DNA from: Prionace glauca
Lineage: Eukaryota; Chordata; Chondrichthyes; Carcharhiniformes; Carcharhinidae
Direction: 5' to 3'
Assembly: GCA_037974335.1 (NCBI GenBank)
Contig: CM075756.1
Location: 9,052,638 to 9,116,637 of the forward strand
Length of the DNA: 64,000 nucleotides
The translations under genes and the position numbers were made by a program. Below the pieces are notes generated by a model. That model made no database searches, was not told where the DNA came from, and saw only the letters and a program-made list of their open reading frames with translations. Shown in pieces: positions 23,801 through 36,283 of the stretch. Numbering within the stretch: position 1 is the stretch's first letter; every line of letters starts with the position of its first letter.

Positions 23801-24775
23801 TTAAGGATGTCAGGACAAGTGATGTGTCAAGGCTGCAGCATGTAGGCTGTGCTAGACACCAACATTTAGTAAGTGTTTGCAGCTGAAGTTGTAGCAGCTC
23901 AGAATCAATGAGGTGGAGGCTGAGCTGCAGACATGAGGTTTGGTGCGATAGAAAGTGAATCTGCGATATTCATAATGGAAAGTAAGGACAGTGTAGATGA
24001 ATTGAAATGTATTCTGCAACAATTTAATTGTAGAGCATACAAGTAATATCCCAGAAATAGCTGTATATCAGTTCTTGAAATGGAGGGAAGAACTCGATAA
24101 AACTACAATCACCAATTAAGTGGTACCAAGCAAATTGTTGGAACGGCAGACTGACGCGTGCCCGGGGCGTGATGGATTGCATCCCTGAGTTTTAAAGGAA
24201 GTGGCGAGTGACATAGTCCAATTTTCCAAAATCTCTCAGATTCTGGAACGTTTCAATAGATTTGGGAATAGTTGACATTACTCATATATTCAAAGGGGAA
24301 GAGACAAAAAGCAAGAAATTACAGGCCCATTAGCTTAAGGTCTGTCATAGTGAAAAGGTTCGAACTTACGATTGAAGATGTTATGTCAGGGTGCTCAGAT
24401 AAACTCAGGGTAATCGGACAGGGTCAACATGGTTTTGTGCAAGGGAAATCATAGTTAACAAATTTATTTCAGTTCTTTGAAAAAGTAATATGTCCCGTGG
24501 ATCAAGCAGAACCAGTGTATGTACTGTACTTAGATTTTCCAGACTGCATTTGATAAGGTGCCACTTCAAAAGTTAAATTAGAAAATAAAAGCTGGTGGTG
24601 TAGTTTATGCCATGTTGGAATAGATTGAAGATCAGTTGGCGAATAGGAAATGGAGCGAAGTTGTACATGGGCATTTTTTTGGTTGGCAAGCTGTAACTAG
24701 AGGTATACCAGAGGGATGAGCGCAGGGTTCCCAGCCTGAAACCCAGCCCTCCTAGCCTTTCTTGATTTTCTTGAT
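23801..24775 (+). mobile_element. Older LINE, sense, interrupted
   Basis: Decayed CR1-like ORF2 upstream part: GRDKKQEITGPLA-type text in pieces (ggcccattagcttaaggtct), a relic of YRPISL, and a decayed cttagattttccagactgcatttgataag, from the DFSKAFDK box. Interrupted at about 24776 by a younger LINE; sequence resembling its continuation resumes after 25975 (gatcagtgctggggacataa). Confidence 0.6.
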
Positions 24776-25972
24776 TTTCAGAAGGCGTTTGACAAGGTGC
24801 CTCACAAGAGGTTATTACAGAAGGTCAGGGGGCATGGAGTTGGGGGTAGGGTGTTAGCGTGGATAGAGGATTGGCTGTCAAATAGGAGGCGGAGAGTGGG
24901 GGTTAATGGGTGCTATTCGGATTGGCGGTTGGTGACTAGTGGAGTGCCCCAGGGGTCGGTGCTGGGGCCTCAGCTATTTACCATTTATATAGATGATCTG
25001 GAGGAGGGAACCGAGAGTATGGTGTCGAAATTTGCTGATGACACCAAGGTTGGTGGAACGGCAAATTGTGCGGAGGGTGTGGAGAGTCTGCAAAAGGATC
25101 TAGATAGGCTGGCCGAATGGGCCAGGAAGTGGCAAATGGAATTTAATGTTAGCAAATGTGAGGTTGTCCACTTTGGTAGGCATAATGCTAGGAAGGACTA
25201 TTACTTACGTGGCGAAAAACTGCAGCATGGTATGGTGCAGAGGGACCTCGGGGTCCTTGTGCATGAGTCACAAAAACCCAGCCTGCAGGTGCAGCAGGTG
25301 GTCAGGAAGGCGAATGGGATTCTGGCCTTCATAGCGAGGGGGATTGAATATAAAAGTAGGGAGGTCTTGCTGCAGCTGTATAGGGCATTGGTGAGGCCGC
25401 AGCTGGAGTAGTGTGCAGTTTTGGTCGCCGCACTTACGCAAGGATATTTTGGCCTTGGAGGGAGTGCAGAGGAGGTTTACTAGGCTGATACCGGAGTTGA
25501 GAGGGTTGAACTATGAGGAGAGGCTGAATAAACTAGGCATGTACTCGTTAGAGTTTAGAAGAATGAGGGGAGATCTCATTGAGACGTATAAGATGTTGAA
25601 TGGGATGGATAGGATAGAGGTGGAGAGGCTCTTGCCGCTCAGAAAGGACAGTAGGACTAGGGGGCACAGCCTCAAGATAAAGGGGGGGGGGCGGTTTAGA
25701 ACGGAGTTGAGGAGGAACTTCTTCACTCAAAGGGTGGTGAATCTCTGGAATTCTCTGCCCGTTGAAGTGGTGGAGGCTGCCTCACTAAATATTTTTAAGA
25801 CGCGGGTTGATAGGTTTTTGATAGGCAAGGAGATTAAGGGTTATGGGGAGAGGGCGGGAATGTGGAACTGAGCCACGACAGATCAGCCATGATCTTATTG
25901 AATGGCGGGGCAGGCTCGAGGGGCTAGATGGCCTACTCCTGCTCCTATTTCTTATGTTCTTATGTTCTTAGA
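24776..25972 (+). mobile_element. Young CR1-like LINE with reverse transcriptase, 5'-truncated
   Basis: The best-preserved LINE here. Starting in the RT domain (FQKAFDKVPHKRLLQK) it shows [20 protein letters not shown], the active-site box KFADDTKVGG, LAEWARKWQMEFNVSKCEV, RDLGVLVHES and KANGILAFIARGIEYKSREV. One in-frame TAG at 25409-25411 and one frame change separate this from the C-terminal part (RRFTRLIPELRGLNYEERL, FFTQRVVNLWNSLPVEVVEA). Ends in a gctcctatttcttatgttct repeat tail. It is inactive in this copy because it lacks the 5' half, including the endonuclease. Confidence 0.92.
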
Positions 25973-26345
25973 CATACAAACAAACAAACAAAAAAGAGAA
26001 ACAGACTAAAGAAGTAAAGATAGATGTTAGTTTCCAGTTGGCGAGATGTAACGGGTTGTCTCTATTAAGATCAGTGCTGGGGACATAATGCTTTACAGTA
26101 TAAATCACGCACTTGAAGGGATAGAATGTGCGGTTACTAAGTTTTCTCTTGGTACAGAGACATCTCAGAAAGTAAGCTATGAAGAGGAGATAGGGAGACT
26201 GCAAGGTGTTATAGATAGGTTTCGTGTGTGAACAAAGATTTCAACAGAAAGGGAAAAAGAATCATAGGTTCAGCCGTTACAGTAACAGAACAGTCATAAA
26301 AATGGAGAATGTTCCATCTGAATTGACACAGTGCCCTTGATATCT
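25973..26345 (+). mobile_element. Remainder of older LINE
   Basis: After a short A-rich stretch, ggatcagtgctgggg-like and tttctcttggtacagagaca-like text continue the older LINE broken by the insertion at 24776. Decayed. Confidence 0.4.
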
Positions 26346-26690
26346 TTTGGACAAACGTTGGTGCATAGTGGTTAGCACTGCTGCCTCACAGTGCCAGGGA
26401 CACGAGTTTGACTCTGGTCTTGTGTGGAGTTTGTACATTCTCCCCATGCCCGTGTGGATTTCCTTCGGTTTCCTCCCACAGTCCAAAGATGTTTGGGTTA
26501 GGTAAATAAGATCATGTACGATTGTCCTTCTTTGTCCGACGAAGTGTGGGTTAGGTGTATTAGCCATGGTTTCGGGGATTGAAGGGAGAGCTTAGGTAAG
26601 ATGCCTTTTTGTGGAGTTTGTGCAGGCCCGATGGGCTGAATGAACTCTTGCTGCATTGTGCTCACTTCTTGGCTGCACATCTTTGGAAGG
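26346..26690 (+). mobile_element. V-SINE, decayed
   Basis: Head ggtgcatagtggttagcact, B-box region gagtttgactctgg, core cgtgtggatttccttcggtt, tail gcccgatgggctgaatgaac. Confidence 0.7.
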
Positions 26691-26854
26691 ATATATTCTA
26701 CCTGGAAGGTGTGGAATGCACTTTGACTAGAATGCTACCAAATGTTAAGGGGTAAAATTACAGCGACACAGAGCAACAAGTGTATGACTGTAAAATATTT
26801 TGGGGGAGGTGACTGAATAGTTTAGGCATTTAAGAAAGAATTTCAAGCATGGAG

Positions 26855-27185
26855 TGGCATGGTAGCACAGGAGCAGCATGGTGGCACAGGGACAGCACAG
26901 GCAGAGTGGTTAGTGTTGCTGCTTCACAGCACCAGGGACCCAAGTTCGATTCCCTGCTTGGGTCACTGTCTGTGTGGAGATTGCACATTCTCTGTGGGAG
27001 TTTCCTCCGGAAGCTTCAGTTTCCTCCCACAGTTCGAAAGACGTGCTGGATAGATGGATTGACCAATCTAAACTCTCCTTCAATGTAGCGGATCAGGCGG
27101 CGGAGTTTGGCGACGAGAGCGTTTTCATAGTAACTTCATTGTGGTGTTAATGTAAGGCTACTTGTGACACTAATACATAAACTTC
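26855..27185 (+). mobile_element. V-SINE
   Basis: Head agcacaggcagagtggttag, B box aagttcgattccc, core ggtttcc-like agtttcctcccacag, and tail ctacttgtgacactaataca. A short duplication of the head (ggtagcacaggagcagcatg) precedes it. Confidence 0.75.
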
Positions 27186-27189
27186 AAAC

Positions 27190-28245
27190 TTCAGCAACAG
27201 GAGCTCACTTATTTCCTCCTGTCCTGTCCAAGGTTAAAGCGCGTGGGATTGGGGGAATTGTATTGAGATGGATGGAAAACTTGTTGGCAGAGACGAAACA
27301 GAGTAGGAATCGGTGCTGGGCCCCCAGGTATTCACAATATATCGTAATGATTTAGATCAGGGAACAAAATGTGACATCGCAAAGTTTGCAGATGATACCA
27401 AGTTGGGTGAGAGGGCGAACCATGGCGAGAATGAAGAGATCCTTCAGCATGATCTGGTCAGGTTGGGTGAGTGGGCAAATCAATGGCAGATGCACTATAG
27501 TTTAGATAAATTCACTTTGGAAGCAAAAACAAGAAGGCAGATTACTATCTGAATGCTATAAACTGGGAGAGGGGAGTGTGCAGCGGGATCTTGGTGTCCT
27601 TGTGCACCAGTCACTGAAGGTAAGCATGCAGATGTAGCAGGTGGTAAAGAAGGCAACTGATATGTTGGCATTCATTGCAAGCAGGGATGTGTGGTTGGAA
27701 TTATACAGGGCCTTGGTGAGTCCACATCTAGAATATTGTTTGCAGTTTTGTCCCCCTTTTCTGAGGAAGTGCATTTTTGCTCTCGGAGTGCAGCGAAGGT
27801 TTGTCTGGCTGATTCCGGGGATGGCGGGACTGAACGAGGACAGATTGATTAGGTTAGGATGTTTTCATTGGAGTTCAGATGAATGAGGGAGGGATCTCAT
27901 AGAGACTTATAAAATCTAACAGGACTAGACAGATAGATGCAGGCAGGATGTTCCCAATGGCGGGGGGTGTAGAGAACCAGGGGTAAGAGCCTGAGAATAC
28001 AGAATAGACCATTTAGAACGGAAATGGGGAGACATTTCTTCACCCATGCTGGTGAGCCTACGAAATTCATTACCACAGGAAGTCATTGACGCCAAAATGT
28101 TTTCAAGTGGGGGCTAGATGCACTTGAGGTGAACAGGATCAACGGTTATGGGGATATTTAGCAGGATTAGACTATTAGGTTAGATGATCAGCCATGGCCG
28201 TGATGGATGGAGTAACAGGTTCGAAGACCATGGCTTCCATCTGTT
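27190..28245 (+). mobile_element. CR1-like LINE 3' half, decayed
   Basis: Pieces include [45 protein letters not shown] and LYRALVSPHLEYCLQF in changing frames, in the right order for the RT and C-terminal parts. Clearly older than the copy at 24776. Confidence 0.8.
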
Positions 28246-28429
28246 GCTATCTTCCACGTTTCATAAATAATGTGATATTTTGATCCTGGAGCGCCCTCTG
28301 CCGCTGCTGAAGTAAGAAATTAGCGTCTAAAAAATTATCTTCTCTTTCTTCCACTTCTTTTAATCGGCTATTTCTTTCATGTGCTCCTGCTATCTTTATT
28401 TTGTCTTCATGTGTATCATTACTTGTCAT

Positions 28430-29335
28430 TACTATAGTTTAACAGCACAGAGACCCTTCTGTCCATTGTGTCTGTACCACAAATTCCTACCTATTATGTT
28501 CCCATTTTCCAGCATTTGGTCCATCGCCTTGCAAACGATGGTGTTTCAAATGTTCATCTAAATGTTTCTTAAATGTCTACCTCTACTACCCTTTCAGGCA
28601 GTGAGTTTTAGATTGCCACACCCTCTGAGTGATAATGTTTCTCCTTAAAGCCCTCTAAATCTCCTGCCCCTTTCCCTAATTATATGCCCCTTGTTGTCCA
28701 TCCCTCCAATAAGGGGAAAGTTTCTTCTTATCTACCCCATGTCGCTCAATTGTGTACACCTCAATCAGTCCCTCCATCAGCCTCCTCTGCTCTAAGGAAA
28801 GCAACCCCAGTCTTACCATTCTTTCTTTATAGCTGAAATGCTCCAACTTAGGCAACATCCTGGTGAATTTCCAGTGCACCCTCTCCAATGCAATCACATC
28901 CTAAAGTGGCGACTAAAACTGCACACAATACAGTAGCTGTGGCCTAACAAGCGTTTTATACAGCTCCGCCATAACCTCCTTGCTCTTTTATTCTATGCCT
29001 CGACTAATAATGCTGAGTATACCATACGGCTTCTTAACTATCTTATCTACGTATCCTGTGCCTTCACGGATCTTTGGACATGCAGCGCAAGGTCCCTCAT
29101 CAGAATTTCCACTTGAACTCCGATTAGATTCATTAATACCGATCTTATTTTGATGATCTCCTCAATCTGGCGTCCGACGCAAGTGAAACAGTTTCCTTCC
29201 ATCAAATTCAGTTAATAATCCCAAAGATCTCCATCAAATCATCCCCAACCTTCTTTTTTCTAGAAAATCCAACATGTTTGGCTTTTCCTGGTAATGGTAA
29301 TCTCTCAGTTCTGTCGCTGTTCGTTTACCCATACA
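28430..29335 (-). mobile_element. CR1-like LINE, antisense, first copy
   Basis: Minus-strand pieces such as ALERVHWKFTRMLPKLEHFSYKERMVRLGLLSLEQRR are the C-terminal conserved block. Frames are broken. Confidence 0.75.
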
Positions 29336-29339
29336 GCAA

Positions 29340-30610
29340 TTCATAGGTCCATAAGACCCGAAGACGTAGGAGGAGAATTAGGCCACTCAGCCATCGAGTC
29401 TGCTCCGCCATTCAATCATGGCTGATACGTTTCTCATCCCCATTCTCCTGCCTTTTTCACATAATTCCTGAAGCCCTTATTAATCAAGAACCTACCTATC
29501 TTTGTCTTAAAGACACTCAATGACTGATCTCCACCCCTTCTGCGCAAAGAGTTCCACAGATTCGCCTATCTCTGGCTGAAGAAATTCCTCCTTATCTCTG
29601 TTTTAAAGGGTTGTCTGGTCTTTCCTACCAGTGGAAACATACACTCCACGCCCATTCTATTCAGGCCTCGCACTATCCTATAAATTTCAATAAGATCCCT
29701 CCCTCATTCTTCTAAACTTCAACGAGTGCAGACATAGAGTCCGCAACCGTTCCTCATAAGACAAGCTCTTCATTCCAGGGATCATTCCTGTGAACCTTCA
29801 CCCTTCCAAGGCCAACACATCCTTGCTTAGATACGGGCCCAAAGCTGCTCACAAGACTCCAAATGGGGTCTGACCAGAGCCTTACACAGCTTCAGAAGAA
29901 CATCGCTTTCTTTTATTCGAGCTCTCTCGACATGAATGCTAACATCTCATTTGCCTTCCTAACTGTTGCTCTTACAGTTAATTTTAAGAGAATCATGAAA
30001 AGGACTCCCAAGTCTTTTATGCTTCTGATTTCCTGAGCATTTCTCTATTGAGAAAATAACCTATGCCTTCCTTCCTCCTTCCAAAGTACAAAATTACCCA
30101 CATTTCCACATTGTATTCCATCTGCCACTTCTTTGCCCATTTTCCTAACCTGTCGAATTCCTCCTACAGCCCCCTGCTTCCTCAATACTACCTGTCGCCC
30201 TACATATCTTTGTATCACCTGCAAACATAGCAACAATGCCTTCAGTTCCTTCTTCCAAATCGTTAATGCATATTGTGAAAAGTTGCAGTCCCAGCACAGA
30301 CGCCTGAGGCACATCACTAGTCACCGACTGCCATCCTGAAAAGGACCCCTTTATTCCTACTCTCTACCTTCTACCAGCCAGCCAATCCTCTATCCATGCC
30401 AGCATCTTAATAAATTTCATTCCACTGATTCTCCTTTATTTAACTTCCTTGTTGTCTCCTCGAAAAAACTCTAACAGATTTGTCAGACATGACCTCCTCT
30501 TAATGAAGCCGTGCTGACTCATTCCTATTGTATCATGCACTTCCAAATACTCTGCCATCTCATTTTTAATAATGGACTTTAAAATCTTGCCAATGACCGG
30601 TCATTCCGAA
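29340..30610 (-). mobile_element. CR1-like LINE, antisense, second copy
   Basis: Starts taggaggagaattaggccac (antisense tail) and runs through the C-terminal block into RT relics (minus-strand LRRLCWDCNFSQYALTIWKKE, from VPQ-LGP-FTIYI-DLEE). It is next to, and in the same orientation as, the copy at 28430. Confidence 0.78.
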
Positions 30611-30751
30611 CTTTCCGGCGTTGTTCTATCTCTAGTTACTCACACTGCCAATGGTCCAAATTTTATTCTCAGAAATTGTTTGCTTTGCACGAAAAAACAA
30701 AGAAAGCTCCACACAGCGTTTTCTGCAGCCGCCGTTTGCTACAGCTTTTGG

Positions 30752-30790
30752 CGTTTTTGTTGAACCGCTCCATCTCTCTGAGTCACTGTG
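30752..30790 (-). promoter_or_regulatory. V5 recombination signal, 23-bp spacer
   Basis: Heptamer CACAGTG, 23 bp spacer, nonamer ACAAAAACG (last base off consensus). Confidence 0.94.
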
Positions 30791-31252
30791 AAGACTCCAG
30801 GCGCAATAATACACGGCCGAGTGATTCACCCACAGGCTGGAGGAATTCAAGTTGAACTCAGAGCCACTCGGTCGCTCGGCGGAGAAACCGTCCACCGGCT
30901 CATTTGGATTCACCGAACCGCTAACCGCGGAGTAAAACATCAGCTTCAGCCCCTTTCCTGGGTATTGTCTGTACCACAACATAGCAGGGTTACTGGAGCC
31001 CTCGACAACGCAGGTCAGTTTCACACTCTGCCCGGGAAATTTGGAGACAACGGCGGGAGTCTGGCGGATAGTTTGCGAGTTCACACCTGGCAATGAGACG
31101 GGAGATGACTAGGTGAGAACTGGGATCATTTGTGAGGTGGACAGGGAAAGAATGGAGGAAAGATAGAAAGACAAAAATAGTAGAGGTGAGAATAAATGAG
31201 TTAGTAATCACTCACATTGAAATAAGACCGCGAGGCTCAGTAACACTAACAT
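30791..31252 (-). CDS. TRBV: V5: TRBV30-like variable segment (CAWS family)
   Basis: Leader exon 31216-31252 (MLVLLSLAVLFQ, donor gtgagt), intron 129 bp ending gccag, V exon 30791-31086 in phase 1. The domain has VNSQTIRQTPAVVSKF, Cys23 in VKLTCVVEGSS, Trp41 in AMLWYRQYPGKGLKLMFYS, FR3 FNLNSSSLWVNHSAVYYC and CAWSL. Open throughout, canonical splice sites, good signal: likely functional. The split codon T/GT would put a Cys at the mature N-terminus or end of the leader, unlike its relatives. Confidence 0.94.
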
Positions 31253-31639
31253 GTTGTTCGCTGAGCCTTTCTTCTGACAGTTAAATGATAAAAGGAAACA
31301 ACCCAAGGGCGTTGTGCCTTGTTGGGAGCCGAGCTCCTTTACTGAACTCACTGAGTCACGAAATGTTTTGCGACGTGATGTATACGTGGTTGGCCAAGCT
31401 CCTCCCCCTCTGATTGAAAGCCCCACCCACCACGATTGACGAAGTGAAGATGGGAACAAGCGATTGCAAAATGAACAGAGTGGGCAAAGGAGTGGCAGGT
31501 GCCACTTGGACACTTCTGAGGTCAACCACGCTCGGCCTAAGGAACGAGAGTCGAATATATTCTGGTGACAAGGGAAGAACTCTGGAGCTGCAGAGGCATG
31601 CAGTGGCTCAGCTACAAAACTCGCAAAATGGAAGACATT

Positions 31640-31935
31640 CTGCTTCATAGCATCTCTACAGAGCAGTAGGAGGCTATTTGGCCCATCGGGTCTGCACCAA
31701 ACACGATCCCACCCAGATCCTACTCCCGTAATCACACATATTTACACTGCTAATCCCCCAGATAGTAGAGTCAATTCAGCATAGCCAATCAACCTAACCC
31801 GCATATCATTGGACTGTGGGAGGAAACCAGAGAAAATCCACGCAGACACGGAGAGAAAATGTGCAAACTCCACACAGTCCCTGGCGCTGTGAGGCACCAG
31901 TACGAACCACTGTGCCATCGTGCTGCCCATTCTAG
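31640..31935 (-). mobile_element. V-SINE, antisense
   Basis: Reverse complement of tail (ttggcccatcgggtctgcac), core (tgtgggaggaaaccagagaa) and head (accactgtgccatcgtgctg), in that order. Confidence 0.85.
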
Positions 31936-32149
31936 AGAATCCTGGGTAGGTTGCAAAGGGAACTCTTTGTTCAGTTCTGGGCAGAGACCTCAGGGAGATG
32001 AATTAGACCAGGAGAGAGTACAAACCTGATTGAATAGAATTCTCTCTCGCCCTCATTCTGAACATTTCTCTCTATATCTCTATATTCATCTCACTGCCTC
32101 TCTCCGTGAAAAGAAAGTGTATTGAAAAGTAAACGGGTGTTGGCCAGAG

Positions 32150-32515
32150 ATGTTCTCGATATTCAGGCAGTGGAGGATTGACATAAACCAGCAGTTCTAT
32201 GACCTTTGCTATCAGAACTAAGGGTCACAGTTTGAGGATAAGCCTTTTAAGACTGCGGTTAGGAGAAATTTCTTTACTCAGAGGGTGGTGACTCTGTGGA
32301 ATTCACTATCAGAGAAAGTAATTGAAGCCAAAACATGTGTGATTTCACGAAGAAATTAGATATAGTTCTTGGTGCGAAAGGGATAATGGGATATGGGGAG
32401 AAGGAGGGATCATAATGTTGGCTTTGCTGATCAGTTATGATCAAACTTAATGGCAGAGCAGGTCTGATGGGCCGAATGGCCAATTTCTGCTTCTAGTTTC
32501 GATGTTTCTATGCTC
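32150..32515 (+). mobile_element. LINE 3' end
   Basis: Contains ctttactcagagggtggtga (FFTQRVV relic), tggaattcact, and the tail gtctgatgggccgaatggcc with a gatgtttctatg end. Confidence 0.7.
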
Positions 32516-32939
32516 CTTGGTTGCTCCTGACTCAATCTAGTCCAGTTGCGCACATAATGAAGTTGGAATCTGATAGCTCCTTTCAAATCATTGGAAAACG
32601 TATGAGGAGGAGAGGTGAGAGTGGGCTACGCCTCTTTCTGTAATCAGACCTTTTAATAATCGTTGTAAACGGAGCAGAAAGTGTGGCAATTGCTCACCGG
32701 CTCTGGCTGGGCCAGTGGAGATAGAAACATTTGATGTTCACGTGACTAATTCTGAACAGTTATATTGCATTGGAGCCTCCTCTTCAGATGCTGCTTGACC
32801 TGTTGTGTTTTAAAGCAATTTTAGATTTCATTTCAGATTTTCTGCCTCCATAATTTTTTTAAATTTTTGTTTTGTTAAACAATGCAACTATTCAGAGATT
32901 GAGAGCAGTGAGCCAGTCGCCGGCAAGGACTGGAAACGT

Positions 32940-33665
32940 TCGGTCTGTATCATTGGTGAATAGAGTTTGGAGGGAGGCAGCAGAAATTTGAGGTGCAGAG
33001 GAACCCGGGTGTCTTGATTAATGAACCAGAAAGAGTTAGAATGCAAAAAAAGGCAAGTGAAGGCAAATGAAATGTTGGAGTTTATTGCAAGCGCAATGGA
33101 GGATAACAGCATAGAAGTGTTGGAACAGATGCATAAGCTCTAAGTGGAATCACTCCTGCGGCGACTTGTACAATTTTAGTTTGCTTCTTGAAGAAACGGT
33201 ATAATTTCATCAGAAGCAGTCCAGCGAAAGTTCATATGACTAAGATGAATGGCTTATCTTCTGGGGTGAGGTAAAGCGGATTGGCCCTTCTACTCTGTGT
33301 GGAGTTTAGAAGAAAGAAACTTCTAAATAAACTTGTCAAGATTGGATTCTGAGCAAATGTTTCCCCTTATCGTGGAGTCAAGAACTCGGGAAATTAGAGT
33401 AGCTTATTTGAGAGAGACATGAGCAGATATTTTCTCTTTCAGAGGATCGTGAGCCCGTGGAATCAGTGTCATAGAATACTTGATATAGATGGGGTTTTGG
33501 TCGGTAAGAGAGTCGAGTGTGCTGGGGTACGGTGGATATGAAACAAAGGACTATCTAAGAACCAGTATGGTGCAACTCCAAGTCAGAGCAGACTCCGTGG
33601 ACACTTGCTATCCCTGGTTAACGGGCGCGAGGGGCTGAATGGCCTCCTGCTCTATATCTGAAGCA
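32940..33665 (+). mobile_element. LINE 3' half, decayed
   Basis: Order of decayed blocks (ggtgcagaggaacccgggtg, gaaatgttggagtttattgc, cccgtggaatcagtgtcata, gaggggctgaatggcctcct) follows CR1-like ORF2 C-terminus and tail. Confidence 0.6.
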
Positions 33666-33734
33666 GTTGCCTAGTACTGAGTTAAATATTTTCTGGAGTT
33701 TGCTTCGTCCCTCTGTTCACTCAGTTTCAGGGCA

Positions 33735-34085
33735 GACAATGATGAAGTGGTATTGCTATTGGGATAGTGATCCAGAGACCAACGAGCTGCTCTGGGGACC
33801 CTGGTTAAAATCCTACCACGTCAGATAGTGAAATTTGAATTCCATAAAAATCTGGAATTAAAAATCTACTGATGACCATGAAACCAGAATCGAGTGCCGT
33901 TATATCGCATCTACTTCACTAATGTCCTTAGGGAAGAAAATCTGCCGTCCGCGCCTGGTGTGGCCTACTCCAGACTCACAGCAATGAGGTTGACTCTTAA
34001 ATGCCGTTCAGATCAAGGGCAATTAGAGATGGGCAACAAATGTTGGCCTAGCTCTCCACGCCCACATCCCATAAAGAATAAATAC
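33735..34085 (+). mobile_element. SINE-b, full-length copy
   Basis: tRNA-derived family distinct from the V-SINEs: head with tgatccagagaccaacgagc and a decayed B box, middle with ggaattaaaaatctactgat, and an end cgcccacatcccataaagaa followed by taaata. Confidence 0.8.
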
Positions 34086-34421
34086 TTTCTTATTTAGGGT
34101 CCGTTATCATGAATGGACCTAATTTTGTTCCGAGTGGCTGTTCCAGTCAGTTGAGATTTCTATGCTCGGGCGCCATTAGCTGCAACTATGGAGAAACAGA
34201 ACACAGAGTCAGTGCAATAAAACCATGTCCTGTTCTATTCTGACAGTTGCAATCTTTCACTTTTGGTATTATCCTTGATAATCTTTATCTGCCGTGACAT
34301 AGAATCACTCATTGTGATTCTAACTTTCCGTAAGCACCCTCCCATCACAAAATGAGACTAACAAAAACAGGTCGAAGCAACATGCAGTTTGGACAACTCA
34401 GGTGTTTCCTGCTGCCTTTGA

Positions 34422-34663
34422 GGTTTCTGTTAAACTGTTTCATTTTCTGAATCGCTGTACAGGCTCCAGGTGCCGTAATACACGGCCCGTGGATAGGCCC
34501 ACAGGCCAGCGGATGAACATGAACACTTTGTACAGCTGCAGACTGAACCATTAGCTGCAGTTCCTTGCCAAGGCATCACCTGCGCCAGTACATGTAACCA
34601 CTACAACCGCACACTCCAGTTTTATACTGTGTAGGTTTGGAGACAGAGGAAGGAGGACTCAAA
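34422..34663 (-). pseudogene. V6: CAWS-family V pseudogene with decayed signal
   Basis: The minus strand keeps a SGYMYW-type CDR1/FR2 start and a YYGTWSL-like relic of YYCAWSL, in the position and order of a CAWS-family V exon (34460-34663, acceptor cttccacag). FR2 and FR3 are badly decayed and shortened; the canonical 3' Cys codon is replaced (tattacggc) and the frame is broken. The signal is also decayed: heptamer-like TACAGCG, a 22 bp spacer and nonamer ACAGAAACC. No leader recognised. Flanking DNA at 34830-35030 is repeated at 36075-36283. Confidence 0.8.
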
Positions 34664-34829
34664 CTGTGGAAGAGAGATTGGGAGGTCAATAAACAGTAAA
34701 CTTCTGTAGAATGAGAGAAGAAAATGAAGAAAATAAGAAGGAACAGTAAAGAAGAAACACACATGTCACAGTGTTACTTCAAAAAGCATTGAAAGGAGAT
34801 CATGAGGTTCAGTCACCGAGTGAATAGGA

Positions 34830-35033
34830 ATCTTTCAATTCCTGTTGAACGATCTACCAGGTTGTATTCCATGGTCCTGCAGCCCGCCTGCAGATACAAA
34901 AAAGCAATCCCCCAAATCCAGTGTTTCCCCTTTTTCCTCTTTGTCTTCTCTCTGGACTCCGTTTCCCTTTCTTCCACCATTTCTTTCTGAATGAATCATT
35001 TATATTTGTTTTCCTCGACTATTCAAAGCCACC
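34830..35033. repeat. Duplicated V-flank, copy 1
   Basis: About 200 bp repeated at 36075-36283 in the same orientation (shared gtgtttcccctttttc, ctttgtcttctctct, tttcctcgactattcaaagc). Marks an old duplication of V-unit 5' flanks. Confidence 0.8.
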
Positions 35034-35034
35034 G

Positions 35035-35380
35035 AGGGGCGGCCCGGTAGCACAGTGGTTAGAACTGCTGCTTCACAGCTCCAGGGTCCTGGGTTCGATT
35101 CCAGGCTCGGGTCACTGTCTGTGTGGAGTTTGCACATTCTCCTCGTGTCTGCGTGGGTTTCCTCCGGGTACTGCGGTTTCCTCCCACAGTCCAAAGATGT
35201 GCGGGTTAGGTTGATTGGCCATGCTAAGAAATTGTCCCTTGGTGTCCAGGGATGCATTGGTTAGAGGAATTAGTGGGCATAATATGTAGGGATATGGGGG
35301 TGGGGCCTGGGTGGGATTGTGTTCGGTGCAGACCCGATGGGCCGAAGGGCCTCTTTCTGCGCTCTATGGTTCTATATTAT
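35035..35380 (+). mobile_element. V-SINE, full length
   Basis: One of the cleanest copies: ggcggcccggtagcacagtg head, B box gggttcgattcc, central cgtgggtttcctccgggtac, tail gacccgatgggccgaagggc. It sits exactly at the 3' edge of duplicated flank copy 1 and is absent from copy 2 at 36283, so it inserted after the duplication. Confidence 0.9.
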
Positions 35381-36074
35381 AAAGCCGTCTTGTCGAGAGC
35401 TACACCAACCCCTGGGAAGTGATTGAGAAGAATAGAATTGACATAGGGAGGTGATGCAGGTTAGGACATCACGCTCCTTCCTATGAACTAAAGCCCCGCC
35501 TCTCCCCAAATCAAGGTCTCTGCGGAAGGTAATGAGAACACCAGGTTCTGGAGAACCTCTTTCAGTTCAGAGCAGCACGTCAGGAAGCATGTATTGGGCA
35601 CAGAGAGAATAGAGAATGGACCCACCAGAAGGATGCAGCGGCTTCAAAATCATGACAATAGTTTGCCCAAATCTACCTGCATCCTGCTGAACGTAGAAGA
35701 TTGAAGGTGAACTCTAATTTAAAGTTGCGTTTGAGGAGATTTTCTCAGACTTGACAGTGGTAGGCCTCCACCACCCATTACTTGTGGGCGGGGGTGTGTG
35801 GCAAAACATGGATGCTTAATTTTCAAATGAGAGGAAAGCAGTTAAATGTTGATGCCAGGAAGCATTTATTCGCACAATGGGAAGAAGAGAAATTGATTTT
35901 TTCCTCCAAAAGGCAGAGCAAGCTAATGGGAAATTTAACGTTTCATAATTGCTGTCGACTGATTTTGTTGATTGGTGTTTCCAGGGAAGAGGTGTGGAGT
36001 TAACAGATTAAGTTAAATTGCAGATCATCTATAATGTGATTGGTGCAGCAAACTCGAAGGGCTGGATGACGTCT
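35381..36074. other. Unassigned spacer
   Basis: No gene or clear repeat recognised. Confidence 0.35.
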
Positions 36075-36283
36075 CTCAATTCCTCTTGAACGATCTCCCA
36101 AGTTGTGTTCCATGGTCCTACAGCGCCCTCTGCAGCCCGCCTGCAGAAACAAAAAACAATCCCCCAACCCCCGTGTTTCCCCTTTTTCTCTTTGTCTTCT
36201 CTCTCGACTCCGTTTCCCTTTCTTCCCATTTCTTTCTGAATGTATCATTTACACTTGTTTTCCTCGACTATTCAAAGCCAGTG
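36075..36283. repeat. Duplicated V-flank, copy 2
   Basis: Partner of 34830-35033, without the SINE. Confidence 0.8.

Noticed and set aside
24797-25871. Long ORFs with reverse transcriptase motifs as host genes
   Set aside because: They are pieces of a 5'-truncated CR1-like LINE, with an internal stop and frame change and a repeat tail.
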